From the NCBI RefSeq assembly GCF_001189965.1, contig NZ_LFLU01000012.1:1-64000 (forward strand): a stretch of 64,000 nt of DNA. Reading direction: 5' to 3'. The position numbers were made by a program, and so were the translations under genes. The stretch's first letter is position 1, and every line of letters starts with the position of its first letter. The notes beneath the pieces were generated by a model, which was not told the origin of the DNA, made no database searches, and saw nothing but the letters and a program-made list of their open reading frames with translations. This DNA is from Herbaspirillum rhizosphaerae (GTDB lineage: Bacteria; Pseudomonadota; Gammaproteobacteria; Burkholderiales; Burkholderiaceae_D). This document shows positions 36,843 through 45,897 of this stretch, piece by piece.

Positions 36843-37778
36843 ATGACTTCTGCTTCTTCTTCCATCGCCCCGGCAACCGACAACCTGGACGGCGCCGATA
36901 GCAAAACCGGCAAGGTGGCGACCAAAGGCGGCCCTTCGCTGATCCAGCGCAGCTTCGGCCCGGCCGGCCACCTCTGGGTGCACTTCGTGCTGTGTCTGTA
37001 CGCCGTGATCGCGCTGTTTCCGATCGTGCTGATCCTGATGAATTCGGTCAAATCGCGGCAAGCGATCTTCGATAACCCGATGGCGTTTCCGACAGCGGAG
37101 AGCTTCTCGCTGATCGGCTTCCACAAGGTGCTGTCGAACACCAACTTCCTGCTCTACTTCGGCAACAGCCTGATCGTCACGCTGGCCTCGCTGGTGCTGA
37201 TCGTACTGTTCGGCGCCATGGCCGGCTGGGCGCTGTCGGAATACAAGTTCCGCGGCAACCGCCTGATGACGCTGTTCATGGCCATCGGCATCATGATCCC
37301 GATCCGGCTCGGCACGGTCTCCATCCTGCAGCTCGTGGTGGCGCTGGATCTGATCAACACCCGCACCGCGCTGATCCTGGTCTATACGGCGCAAGGGCTG
37401 CCGCTGGCGGTGATGATTTTGTCCGAATTCATCCGCCAGATTCCGACCGAATTGAAGGATGCGGCGCGCTGCGACGGCGTCGGCGAATTCAAGATTTTCT
37501 TCCAGGTGATCCTGCCGCTGATCCGCCCCGCCATCGCCACCGTGGCGGTGTTCACCATGATCCCGGCGTGGAACGATTTGTGGTTCCCGCTGATCCTGGC
37601 GCCCGGCGACCAGACCAAGACTGTCACGCTGGGCGTGCAGCAGTTCATCGGCCAGTACGCCACCGACTGGAATTCGGTGCTGGCGGCGCTGTCGATGGCG
37701 GTGATCCCGATCCTGATTCTGTACACGCTGTTCTCGCGCCAGCTGATCCGCGGCCTGACCGCCGGCGCAGTGAAGTAA
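36843..37778 (+). CDS. Sugar ABC transporter permease (MalG/UgpE-like)
   Basis: 311-residue permease with a polar N-terminal extension of about 40 residues and six TM helices. The EAA loop is ELKDAARCDGVGEFKIFFQVI. It pairs with the preceding MalF-like permease. It is followed 31 bp later by the ATPase gene. Confidence 0.88.
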   Translation: MTSASSSIAPATDNLDGADSKTGKVATKGGPSLIQRSFGPAGHLWVHFVLCLYAVIALFPIVLILMNSVKSRQAIFDNPMAFPTAESFSLIGFHKVLSNTNFLLYFGNSLIVTLASLVLIVLFGAMAGWALSEYKFRGNRLMTLFMAIGIMIPIRLGTVSILQLVVALDLINTRTALILVYTAQGLPLAVMILSEFIRQIPTELKDAARCDGVGEFKIFFQVILPLIRPAIATVAVFTMIPAWNDLWFPLILAPGDQTKTVTLGVQQFIGQYATDWNSVLAALSMAVIPILILYTLFSRQLIRGLTAGAVK

Positions 37779-37809
37779 GCGCAGTGACGACATTCCTACA
37801 AGGCACATC

Positions 37810-38955
37810 ATGGCAAACGTAAGCATCAAAGACTTGAAGAAATCCTACGACGGCAAGCAGAACGTGCTGGCCGGCCTCAACCTCGACATCCGCGACGGCG
37901 AATTCTGCGTACTGGTGGGCCCGTCCGGTTGCGGCAAGTCGACCTTGCTGCGCATGCTGTGCGGCCTCGAAGACATCAGCGGCGGCGAGCTGGCCATCGG
38001 CGGCGACATCGTCAACCACCTGCCGCCGGCCAAGCGCGGCATTGCGATGGTCTTTCAAAGTTACGCGTTGTATCCGCACATGAACGTCTACAAGAACATG
38101 GCCTTCGGCCTCAAGATCGCCGGCAGCAACAAGGCCGACATCGACGAACGCATCCGCCACGCCGCCGGCATCCTCAAGATCGACCACCTGCTCGAACGCC
38201 TGCCGCGCGAACTGTCCGGCGGCCAGCGCCAGCGCGTCGCCATCGGCCGCGCCATCGTGCGCAAGCCGCGCCTGTTCCTGTTCGACGAACCGCTGTCCAA
38301 TCTCGACGCCGCCCTGCGCGTACAGACCCGTCTCGAAATCGCCAAGCTGCACAAGCAACTGGCGGCCACCATCGTCTACGTCACCCACGACCAGGTCGAA
38401 GCGATGACGCTGGGCGACAAGATCGTGGTGATGCACGACGGCCATATCCAGCAAGCCGGCACGCCGCTGGAGCTGTACCAGCATCCGCAGAACCTGTTCG
38501 TGGCCGGCTTCATCGGCTCGCCCAAGATGAACCTGCTGCCCGGCCTGGTGTCTGCCGTAGGCGAAGACTGCCTGCACGTCGCCATCGTCGGCGGCCAGCA
38601 GGTGCGCGTCGATATCGCGCCGGGCGCCGCCCGGATCGGCGACAAGGTCACGCTGGGTCTGCGCGCCGAACATATCCATGAAGACGGCTACAGCGGCGCG
38701 GCCGGCTCGGAGCGTTTCAGCGGCACGGTCAATCTGGTGGAACATCTGGGCGAAGCCAATTTCATCTACGTCACGCTCTCCAGCGGGCAAGACATCGTGG
38801 TGCGCGGCGACGGCAACCGCAATGTGGAAATCGGCGAACGCATCGAGCTGTCCGCGGGCAGCCACGCTTTCCATCTGTTCGATGCCGACGGCAAGGCCTT
38901 GCGCCGCCTGAAGCCGGGCAACCTGCTGTCGTCGCGGCAGCCGACGCAGCATTGA
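37810..38955 (+). CDS. Sugar ABC transporter ATPase (UgpC/MsmK-like)
   Basis: 381-residue ATPase of the MalK/UgpC class. Walker A is GPSGCGKST (37-45), signature LSGGQ (135-139), Walker B LFLFDEP, the H-loop is in VTHDQVEA, and a C-terminal regulatory TOBE/MalK-type domain follows (about 240-375). All catalytic residues are intact. It completes the importer; the kinase gene follows after 28 bp. Confidence 0.9.
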   Translation: MANVSIKDLKKSYDGKQNVLAGLNLDIRDGEFCVLVGPSGCGKSTLLRMLCGLEDISGGELAIGGDIVNHLPPAKRGIAMVFQSYALYPHMNVYKNMAFGLKIAGSNKADIDERIRHAAGILKIDHLLERLPRELSGGQRQRVAIGRAIVRKPRLFLFDEPLSNLDAALRVQTRLEIAKLHKQLAATIVYVTHDQVEAMTLGDKIVVMHDGHIQQAGTPLELYQHPQNLFVAGFIGSPKMNLLPGLVSAVGEDCLHVAIVGGQQVRVDIAPGAARIGDKVTLGLRAEHIHEDGYSGAAGSERFSGTVNLVEHLGEANFIYVTLSSGQDIVVRGDGNRNVEIGERIELSAGSHAFHLFDADGKALRRLKPGNLLSSRQPTQH

Positions 38956-38983
38956 TCGCGCAAAACCAACAACGGAGCAAGGC

Positions 38984-39895
38984 ATGGACCAGGCGTATGA
39001 CTATCTGATCGGCGTGGACGGCGGCGGCACCAAGACACTGGTGCGCGTGGTCCGGGCCGACGGCAGCCTGCTGGGCGAAGCCGTCGGCGCCGGGGCGGCC
39101 TTGCGCAACGGCGCGGCGGCAGCCTGGGATGCGATCCTGACGACGCTGCAAAGAGCCTTCGCCAATGCGGGCGTCGCCATGCCGCCCTTGAGCAAACTGG
39201 CCGCCGGCGTGGGCGTCGCCGGATTCAACGTGGCGCAGTGGGCGGCGGATTTCCGCGAGAAGGCGCCGGCGTTCGGCATGCTTGAGCTGGCCACCGACGC
39301 CACGACCACCTTGCTCGGCGCGCATCAGGGCAAGACCGGCGCCATCATCGCGGTCGGCACCGGCACCATCGGCGTGGCGCTCTATGCAGACGGCAGCGAA
39401 CGCGTGGTCGACGGCTGGGGCTTTCCGTCCGGCGACGACGCCAGCGGCGCATGGATGGGCCTGCGCGCCATCAACCATGTCCAGCACGTAGTCGACGGCC
39501 GTGCGCCGCATGGCGCATTGTCGGCGGCGACAGTGGCGTTTTGCGAAACCGACGGCGCGACCAACACGCCCGGCCGCGCAGAACGCGATGTCGTGCTCGA
39601 CTGGCTGTCGCAAGCCGATCAGGCAGCCTTCGCCCGGCTGGCACGGCTGGTGATTGCACACGCCGGCGACGATCCCGCTGCGCGCAACATCCTGACGCAA
39701 GCCGCCGCAGAACTCGAACTGATGGCCGATACGCTCGATCCCGACAAGCAATTGCGGCTGGCATTGTGCGGCGGCCTGGCCGGCGCTTTGCAAGCTTATT
39801 TTTCAGCGGCGCTGCAGCAGCGCATCACGCCAGCGCTGGCCGATTCCGCCGACGGCGCCCTGCTGCTGGTGCGCAAGAGCCTGCTACTTTCTTAA
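38984..39895 (+). CDS. BadF/BadG/BcrA-type ATPase, predicted N-acetylglucosamine kinase
   Basis: 303-residue ASKHA-fold kinase. The phosphate-1 motif is GVDGGGTKT (10-18), phosphate-2 is in IIAVGTGTIG, and GWGFPSGDDASGAW is the segment typical of BadF-like N-acetylhexosamine kinases. It phosphorylates the sugar delivered unmodified by the ABC importer, feeding NagA 12 bp downstream. GGAG precedes the start. Confidence in sugar specificity comes from context. Confidence 0.85.
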   Translation: MDQAYDYLIGVDGGGTKTLVRVVRADGSLLGEAVGAGAALRNGAAAAWDAILTTLQRAFANAGVAMPPLSKLAAGVGVAGFNVAQWAADFREKAPAFGMLELATDATTTLLGAHQGKTGAIIAVGTGTIGVALYADGSERVVDGWGFPSGDDASGAWMGLRAINHVQHVVDGRAPHGALSAATVAFCETDGATNTPGRAERDVVLDWLSQADQAAFARLARLVIAHAGDDPAARNILTQAAAELELMADTLDPDKQLRLALCGGLAGALQAYFSAALQQRITPALADSADGALLLVRKSLLLS

Positions 39896-39907
39896 CGGAG
39901 AAAACCC

Positions 39908-41047
39908 ATGTCCTCCATCATCCAGGTCCGCGGCAATGTGCTGACGCCGCAAGGCTGGGTCAACGGCGCCATCAGCTTCGGCGACCTGATCTGCAACATC
40001 GACGGCCACCAGCTCGACCATGAACCGGCCGACGGTTCGCCGCACGCCAACAACGGCGACTACATCCTGCCCGGCTTCATCGACCTGCATGTCCACGGCG
40101 GCGGCGGCAAGGACATCATGGAAGGCGGCGACGCGGTCGACGTCATCGCTCGCCTGCATGCGCGCCATGGCACCACCAGTTTGCTGGCCACCACCATGAC
40201 CGCCCCGCTGGAAGAACTGGAAGTCGCGCTCAAGGCCATCGGCAGCGCCAGCCGCAAACGAGAATCCGGCCGCGCGCGCATCCTCGGCGTGCATCTGGAA
40301 GGCCCTTACATCAACCCCGGCAAGCTCGGCGCGCAACCCGACTTCGCCGTCGAAGCCACGCTGGAGCAGGTCGACTGGCTGGCCAGCTTTGCCCCGATCA
40401 AGCTGATCACCATCGCGCCCGAAGTCGACGGCCATCTGGAACTGGTGCGCACGCTGACGACCGGCGGCATGGTGGTGCAGATCGGCCATACGCTGGGCAC
40501 CTACGACGACGGCGTCGCCGCATTGAAAAACGGCGCCGCCGGTTTCACCCATCTGTTCAACGCCATGAGCGGCTTCCATCATCGCGAACCCGGCATGGCC
40601 GGCGCCGCGTTGGCGCATGCCGAATACGCCGAGCTGATCCCCGACATGCTGCACGTGCATCCGGGCGCCATCCGCGCCGCCTTGCGCGCGATTCCGCGCC
40701 TGTATTGCGTGACCGATTCCACCGCCGCCGCCGGCATGCCCGACGGCGACTACACGCTGGGCCGCCAGGTGGTGCACAAATGTGCCGGCGGCGTGCGCCT
40801 GGCCGACGGCACGCTGGCCGGCAGCACGCTGACCATGGACCAGGCGCTGCGCAATCTGATCGCCATGGGTCTCGACATTGCCGATGCCTCGCGGCGCACT
40901 TCGACCTATCCGGCCGACTACCTTGGCGTCAAGGAACGCGGCCGTCTCAAAGCCGGCTGTTTTGCCGACATCCTGGTGTTCGATCGCCATTTCAGATTAA
41001 AAGAAGTTTACGTAGAAGGAGAAAAGATTGACCTCGCTCATGCTTAA
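39908..41047 (+). CDS. nagA: N-acetylglucosamine-6-phosphate deacetylase
   Basis: 379-residue amidohydrolase that converts GlcNAc-6-phosphate to glucosamine-6-phosphate and acetate. Metal and active-site motifs: FIDLHVHGGGG (His61, His63), LGVHLEGPYIN (Glu131), VQIGHTLG (His), FTHLFNAMSGFHHREPG and TDSTAAAGMPDG with the catalytic Asp. GGAG lies 8 bp before the ATG. Its last 20 bp overlap the start of the deaminase gene. Confidence 0.93.
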   Translation: MSSIIQVRGNVLTPQGWVNGAISFGDLICNIDGHQLDHEPADGSPHANNGDYILPGFIDLHVHGGGGKDIMEGGDAVDVIARLHARHGTTSLLATTMTAPLEELEVALKAIGSASRKRESGRARILGVHLEGPYINPGKLGAQPDFAVEATLEQVDWLASFAPIKLITIAPEVDGHLELVRTLTTGGMVVQIGHTLGTYDDGVAALKNGAAGFTHLFNAMSGFHHREPGMAGAALAHAEYAELIPDMLHVHPGAIRAALRAIPRLYCVTDSTAAAGMPDGDYTLGRQVVHKCAGGVRLADGTLAGSTLTMDQALRNLIAMGLDIADASRRTSTYPADYLGVKERGRLKAGCFADILVFDRHFRLKEVYVEGEKIDLAHA

Positions 41048-42050
41048 GGAGGCGCGTTCGGCCGGCACCCATGTGGCCGACCAGCTCGCGCAAGACCACG
41101 CCCGCTATGCCGAACTGGGCCGCTGGCTGCGCGCCGCGCCGCCGGCCGGCATCGTCACGGTGGCGCGCGGCAGTTCCGACCATGCCGCCAGCTATTGCGC
41201 CTATCTCACCATGGCGCGCCTGGGCCACATCGTCGCCTCGCTGCCGATGTCGCTGGTGACGCTCAACAAGGCGCCGCTGATTGCGCGCGACCGCCTCGCC
41301 ATCGCCATTTCGCAGTCCGGCCAAAGCCCCGACGTGATCGAGCCGATCCGCTATTTTCGCGACGGCGGCGCCACCACGCTGGCGCTGGTCAACGACGCCG
41401 AGTCGCCGCTGGCCAAGGCTGCCGAGTGGTCGATCCCGCTGCGCGCCGGTCCCGAGCTCAGCGTCGCCGCGACCAAGAGCTTCATCGCCAGCCTGGTTGC
41501 CGGCGCCTTGTTCGCCGGTCACTGGCAAGACGACCCCGGCTTCCTGCACTCGCTGGAAAGCCTGCCGGATTCGCTGCAGCACGCCGCCGACAGCGACTGG
41601 TCCAAAGCCATCGACGTGCTGGCGCCGGCCGGCAACATCATGGTCGTCGGCCGCGGCATCGGTTTTCCGCTGGCGCTGGAAGCGGCCTTGAAATTCAAGG
41701 AAACCTCCGCCATCCAGGCCGAGGCGTTCAGCGGCGCGGAAATCAAGCACGGCCCGATGGCGCTGATCAACGAAGGCTATCCGCTGCTGATGTTCGCCAC
41801 GCGCGGTCCGACCCAGGCCGGCATGCTGCAGCTGGCCGCCGAAATGCGCCAGCGCGGCGCCAAGGTCTTGCTGGCGGCGCCGGAAGACATCGCCGAACGC
41901 GACCTGACCTTGCCGACCGCCCTCACGCCGGACCTCGATCCTATCGTGGCGATCCAGGCGTTCTACGTCATGGCCGCGCAACTGGCGGTAGCGCGCGGCA
42001 TGGATCCGGACAAGCCGCGCCATCTGAGCAAGGTGACCAAGACCAGCTGA
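41028..42050 (+). CDS. SIS-domain sugar isomerase/deaminase (NagB-II / GlmS-isomerase type)
   Basis: 340-residue protein of two SIS domains without the glutaminase domain of GlmS: the NagB-II type that deaminates glucosamine-6-phosphate to fructose-6-phosphate and ammonia. Motifs are VTVARGSSDHAA and AISQSGQSPDVIE in SIS1, ELSVAATKSF, and VVGRGIGFPLALEAALKFKE and SGAEIKHGPMAL in SIS2. The start is TTG at 41028, with AAGGAG 7 bp upstream, inside the end of nagA; the first ATG is 12 bp later. It is the last gene of the operon and is followed by a terminator. Confidence 0.88.
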   Translation: MTSLMLKEARSAGTHVADQLAQDHARYAELGRWLRAAPPAGIVTVARGSSDHAASYCAYLTMARLGHIVASLPMSLVTLNKAPLIARDRLAIAISQSGQSPDVIEPIRYFRDGGATTLALVNDAESPLAKAAEWSIPLRAGPELSVAATKSFIASLVAGALFAGHWQDDPGFLHSLESLPDSLQHAADSDWSKAIDVLAPAGNIMVVGRGIGFPLALEAALKFKETSAIQAEAFSGAEIKHGPMALINEGYPLLMFATRGPTQAGMLQLAAEMRQRGAKVLLAAPEDIAERDLTLPTALTPDLDPIVAIQAFYVMAAQLAVARGMDPDKPRHLSKVTKTS

Positions 42051-42143
42051 GCAAGCAAGTTAAACGAGGCCGAAGAGACAGACAAAGCCCGAACAGGAAC
42101 TCAATTCGCAGATAAAAACAGTTCTTCCCCCGTGGTATTTTTG

Positions 42144-42180
42144 CCGCCTATGCCTGAAAAGGCCTGGGCGGTTTATTTTT
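42144..42180 (+). terminator. Intrinsic terminator of the amino-sugar operon, inside the 3' end of the opposing LysR gene
   Basis: CCGCCTATGCCT (42144-42155), a GAAA loop and AGGCCTGGGCGG (42160-42171) form a stem with a small internal mismatch, followed by TTTATTTTT. The T tract is only on the plus-strand side, so it stops plus-strand transcription. The stem overlaps the last codons and stop of the LysR gene on the other strand. Confidence 0.75.
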
Positions 42181-43059
42181 GAGCGCGTCATAAAGATGTT
42201 GTGCGCTCGAAGACAGCTTGCGGCCCTTCTTGCGGATCAGCCCGAGCGTGCGCTCAACCTTTGGCTCTACCAGCGGGATGGCAATCAAAGGTGAGCCGTC
42301 CTGCGTCGGCATGGCCAAATGCGGCACGGCGGCGATACCCAGTCCGGCTGCGACCCACGCCAACGAGGTAGCGACGTGACGCACTTCATAGACCGCGCTC
42401 GGACGCACTTCGGCCGTCGCCAACGCCTGATCCAGCACCAGACGATTGCCGCTGGAGCGTGCCACCGCCACATAGGGATATTTGTCGATCTCACGCCATT
42501 TCACGGAGCGCCGTTGCGCCAGCGGATGATCATCCAGACAAGCCAGCACAAAACGCTCGCTCATGATTTTTTCAAAATCGATATCAGCCTGTTGTGCGCC
42601 GATGAAGTTGATCCCGAAATCGGCTTCACCGCGCAAAACACCGTTAAGCACTTCGTTGGCCCCTTCATCAATCACTTTGATGCGAATGTTCGGATAGATC
42701 GCATTGAACTGCCGGATCACCGGCGGCAAATAGTGATATGCCACCGACGGCACGCAAGCAATGGTCACTTCGCCGCCGGAACTGGCGGCAATGTCGCTGA
42801 TGCTCAATAAGGAGCTTTCAACATTGGCGAGAATTTCCTGCGCCTTGGCATAAAACTCACGCCCCACGACCGTCAACGCGACGCGGCGTGTGGTGCGTTC
42901 GAACAGCCTGACATTAAGCGCTTCTTCCAGCTTGTCGATGCGGCGTGACAAGGCCGGCTGCGATAAATTGATGGCGCTCGCAGCAGCGCGAAAACCTCCA
43001 CGGTCCACCACTGCCACCATGGCTTGCAAATCGGCGATGTCGAAGCGGAGTTGTTTCAT
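42148..43059 (-). CDS. LysR family transcriptional regulator
   Basis: 303-residue LysR regulator; helix-turn-helix AASAINLSQPALSRRIDKLE near the N-terminus and an effector domain beginning with GGEVTIACVPSVAYHYLPP. It is divergent from a ModA-like binding protein and a citrate/tricarballylate-type symporter, which it presumably controls. The 247-bp AT-rich gap holds CAATCTTA twice (43082, 43108), 26 bp apart. Its 3' end doubles as the plus-strand terminator of the amino-sugar operon. Confidence 0.88.
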   Translation of the reverse strand: MKQLRFDIADLQAMVAVVDRGGFRAAASAINLSQPALSRRIDKLEEALNVRLFERTTRRVALTVVGREFYAKAQEILANVESSLLSISDIAASSGGEVTIACVPSVAYHYLPPVIRQFNAIYPNIRIKVIDEGANEVLNGVLRGEADFGINFIGAQQADIDFEKIMSERFVLACLDDHPLAQRRSVKWREIDKYPYVAVARSSGNRLVLDQALATAEVRPSAVYEVRHVATSLAWVAAGLGIAAVPHLAMPTQDGSPLIAIPLVEPKVERTLGLIRKKGRKLSSSAQHLYDALKNKPPRPFQA

Positions 43060-43306
43060 GCGTGACCTTGAATAAAAAATACAATCTTATTGATGCCTTT
43101 AACGAATCAATCTTACTAAATTATGCATTTTACTTTATCAATTCTATTTGCAAGAATCGCGCTCTTGATTCCTGCTCCGACGTGAAAAGTCGGGAAAGAT
43201 CGGGAATACTCAACACTATTCACTGGCACGGCGCTGCACTGCACTGCAGGCTGCTCAAAAAACAATAACGACCAGAGACAACACTTCAACCGGGATAGAG
43301 AAGCTC

Positions 43307-44098
43307 ATGCTGATCATGCGTCGTACATTTATCATTTCCTGCCTGACAATTATCGTCAGCACTTTGTCAGCAAATGGCTGGACTGCAGAACTGAAGGTCA
43401 TGAATTCCGGCGGCTTTACCGCAGCATATAAAGCGCTGGCGCCCAAGTTCGAGCAAGCCACCGGCAATACATTGTCGACTGCCTGGGGCCCTTCCATGGG
43501 CGCGGCGCCAGAAGCCATTCCCAATCGCCTGCAACGCGGCGAACCAGCCGACGTCGTAATCATGGTTGGCTATGCGCTCGACGACCTGATCAAACAAGGC
43601 AAGGTGATCCCAACCAGCCGAACCGCGCTGGCTGATTCGCGCATCGGCATGGTCGTGCGCAGCGGCAGCGCCAAGCCGGATATCAGCACCCCGGATGCCT
43701 TGAAACAAGCCTTGCTTCATGCCAAATCTATCGCCTATTCGGACAGCGCCAGCGGTGTTTATATAGAGCGTGAACTGTTCAAAAAACTCGGCATCGAGGA
43801 ACAAGTCAAGGGCAAGGCGAAGATGATCCCCAAGATTCCCGTCGCCAGTGTGGTCGCCAACGGCGACTATGAGCTTGGCTTCCAGCAAGTCAGTGAGCTG
43901 CTCCCGGTAACGGGCGCCGACTTTGCCGGCAAAATTCCGGAGTCGCTGCAGAGCGTCACCTTGTTTGCCGCAGGCATCCCCACAGGCGCCCGACATCCCG
44001 ACGAAGCGCGGCAGCTGATCCGCTTCCTGAGTTCGCCCGAAGCGGCGCCCGAGGTCAATAGAAGTGGTCTGGACGCCTTGCCTGCCTTATCCAAATAG
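43307..44098 (+). CDS. ModA-like periplasmic substrate-binding protein (orphan)
   Basis: 263-residue type 2 periplasmic binding protein resembling molybdate-binding ModA, with an N-terminal signal peptide (about 1-27, ending SANGWTA). The N-terminal mature part reads ELKVMNSGGFTAAYKALAPKFE, and GEPADVVIMVGYALDDLI is the family hinge region. There are no modB, modC or other ABC subunits nearby. It stands between a divergent LysR regulator and an MFS organic-acid symporter, so its ligand may be an organic anion rather than molybdate. An ATG three codons later is an equally possible start. Confidence 0.8.
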   Translation: MLIMRRTFIISCLTIIVSTLSANGWTAELKVMNSGGFTAAYKALAPKFEQATGNTLSTAWGPSMGAAPEAIPNRLQRGEPADVVIMVGYALDDLIKQGKVIPTSRTALADSRIGMVVRSGSAKPDISTPDALKQALLHAKSIAYSDSASGVYIERELFKKLGIEEQVKGKAKMIPKIPVASVVANGDYELGFQQVSELLPVTGADFAGKIPESLQSVTLFAAGIPTGARHPDEARQLIRFLSSPEAAPEVNRSGLDALPALSK

Positions 44099-44259
44099 CA
44101 ATGTGCAAAATAAACGCAACATGAAAGCTGTTAGAAAGCTATGCTTGCTTAGGTTGGGATAGACTGCGCTCCGCCAACGCTCAATAACAAAAAATCCGCG
44201 TCGCACGTATTGTTCAGAAAACACATAACCTGATCACCTCGGGTAGAGAGAGACAAATC

Positions 44260-45549
44260 ATGACATCTCAAACATCTGCATCGTCCTCAAAGTTCGTCAC
44301 TGTGCTGCGCGTCACCAGTGGCAATTTCATGGAAATGTTCGACTTTTTCCTCTTCGGTTTTTACGCCAGCTATATCTCGAAGGCCTTTTTCCCGGCCGGC
44401 GACGAATTCGCTTCGCTGATGCTGACCTTCATGACCTTCGGCGCAGGCTTCCTGATGCGTCCGCTGGGCGCCATCATCCTCGGCGCTTATGTCGACCGCG
44501 TCGGCCGCCGCCAGGGCCTGATCGTGACGCTGGCGCTGATGGCCGTCGGCACCATGCTCATCGCTTTCGTTCCCGGCTATGCATCCATCGGCCTGCTGGC
44601 GCCGGCGCTGGTGTTGATCGGCCGTCTGCTGCAAGGCTTCTCGGCAGGCGTCGAGCTGGGCGGCGTATCGGTTTATCTGGCTGAAATGGCGACGCCGGGC
44701 CGCAAGGGTTTCTATGTGAGCTGGCAGTCCGCCAGCCAGCAAGTCGCCATCATCGTTGCAGCCGCGATCGGCTACGGCCTGAACATGTGGCTGACCAAGG
44801 ACCAGGTCGGCGACTGGGGCTGGCGCGTGCCGTTCTTCATCGGCTGCCTGATCGTGCCGGTGCTGTTCGTCATCCGTCGCTCGCTGCAAGAGACTGACGA
44901 GTTTCTGGCGCGCAAACGCAAGCCGAACCTGAGCGAAATCTTCCGTTCGATGCTGGAAAACTGGAAACTGGTCGTCGCCGGCATGATGCTGGTGTCGATG
45001 ACCACGGTCTCGTTCTACCTGATCACGGTCTACACCCCGACCTTCGGCAAGAACGTGCTCAAGCTGAGCACCGAAAGCGCGCTGATCGTCACCTTCTGCG
45101 TCGGCATTTCCAACTTCATCTGGCTGCCGGTGATGGGCGCCTTGTCTGACCGTATCGGCCGCCGTCCGCTGCTGCTGGTGTTCACCGTGCTGACCATCCT
45201 GACCGCGTATCCGGCCATGACCTGGCTGGTCGGCGACGCCACCTTCGGCAAGATGCTGGTCGTGGAACTGTGGCTGTCCTTCCTCTACGCCAGCTACAAC
45301 GGCGCAATGGTGGTGGCGCTGACGGAAGTGATGCCGGTTGACGTCCGCACCGCCGGTTTCTCGCTGGCGTACAGCCTGGCGACAGCGATCTTCGGCGGCT
45401 TCACGCCGGCGATCGCCACCGGCCTGATCGAACTGACGCACGACAAGGCAGCGCCTGGCCTGTGGATGAGCTTCGCCGCCGTCTGCGGCCTGATCGCTAC
45501 GCTGATCCTGTATCGCAAGAAAGCAGCGCCGGTTGCCGTTGCGGCCTAG
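44260..45549 (+). CDS. tcuC: MFS citrate/tricarballylate:proton symporter (TcuC/CitA-like)
   Basis: 429-residue, 12-TM metabolite:H+ symporter. [19 protein letters not shown] near the N-terminus is the signature of the CitA/TcuC group, which imports citrate, tricarballylate or aconitate-like tricarboxylates. Motif A is [11 protein letters not shown] after TM2, and a repeat of it ([11 protein letters not shown]) follows TM8. Tricarballylate genes tcuA and tcuB are absent here. It follows the ModA-like gene by 161 bp and ends at a strong terminator. Confidence 0.85.
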   Translation: MTSQTSASSSKFVTVLRVTSGNFMEMFDFFLFGFYASYISKAFFPAGDEFASLMLTFMTFGAGFLMRPLGAIILGAYVDRVGRRQGLIVTLALMAVGTMLIAFVPGYASIGLLAPALVLIGRLLQGFSAGVELGGVSVYLAEMATPGRKGFYVSWQSASQQVAIIVAAAIGYGLNMWLTKDQVGDWGWRVPFFIGCLIVPVLFVIRRSLQETDEFLARKRKPNLSEIFRSMLENWKLVVAGMMLVSMTTVSFYLITVYTPTFGKNVLKLSTESALIVTFCVGISNFIWLPVMGALSDRIGRRPLLLVFTVLTILTAYPAMTWLVGDATFGKMLVVELWLSFLYASYNGAMVVALTEVMPVDVRTAGFSLAYSLATAIFGGFTPAIATGLIELTHDKAAPGLWMSFAAVCGLIATLILYRKKAAPVAVAA

Positions 45550-45588
45550 TTATTGCGGCCTGGTTGCGGCCTGATTGAAACGCACATG

Positions 45589-45627
45589 AAAAAGCGGGAA
45601 GCGGCGCAAGCCCTTCCCGCTTTTTTT
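45589..45627. terminator. Bidirectional intrinsic terminator
   Basis: AAAAAGCGGGAAG (45589-45601) pairs with CTTCCCGC plus T residues (45613-45625); T runs follow the stem on the plus strand and, by complement of the A run, on the minus strand. It serves the symporter gene (stop 45549) and the convergent small gene ending at 45641. Confidence 0.88.
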
Positions 45628-45640
45628 ACGTCTGCTGCTG

Positions 45641-45853
45641 TTATTTCAGGTCCGGAAATCCCGCATCGGACAAGGCACGGAGGAAATCGGCATCGCGGGC
45701 GCGCGGTTCTTTCGCCCGCCGGGCGGCGGCATTGACTTCGGAAGTGATGCGCCACAGCTCCAGATGGCGATAGTAGGTCGAACCGCTATCCACCGGCCGT
45801 GCACTGACAACGGCGTCGACGGGACGAACAGGTGTTACCGGATTGCGCGCCAT
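45641..45853 (-). CDS. Small hypothetical protein
   Basis: 70-residue hydrophilic protein, not recognised. It has a Val/Pro-rich N-terminus and a charged helical C-terminal half (YYRHLELWRITSEVNAAARR), with no signal peptide or membrane segment. AGGAGA lies 7 bp before the start, and the bidirectional terminator lies just after the stop; both support a real gene. It follows the 162-residue membrane protein by 44 bp in the TetR-controlled unit. Confidence 0.55.
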   Translation of the reverse strand: MARNPVTPVRPVDAVVSARPVDSGSTYYRHLELWRITSEVNAAARRAKEPRARDADFLRALSDAGFPDLK

Positions 45854-45897
45854 ACTGTCTCTCCTGGAAAATCCTTACGCGAAACTGGAAATGCGTT

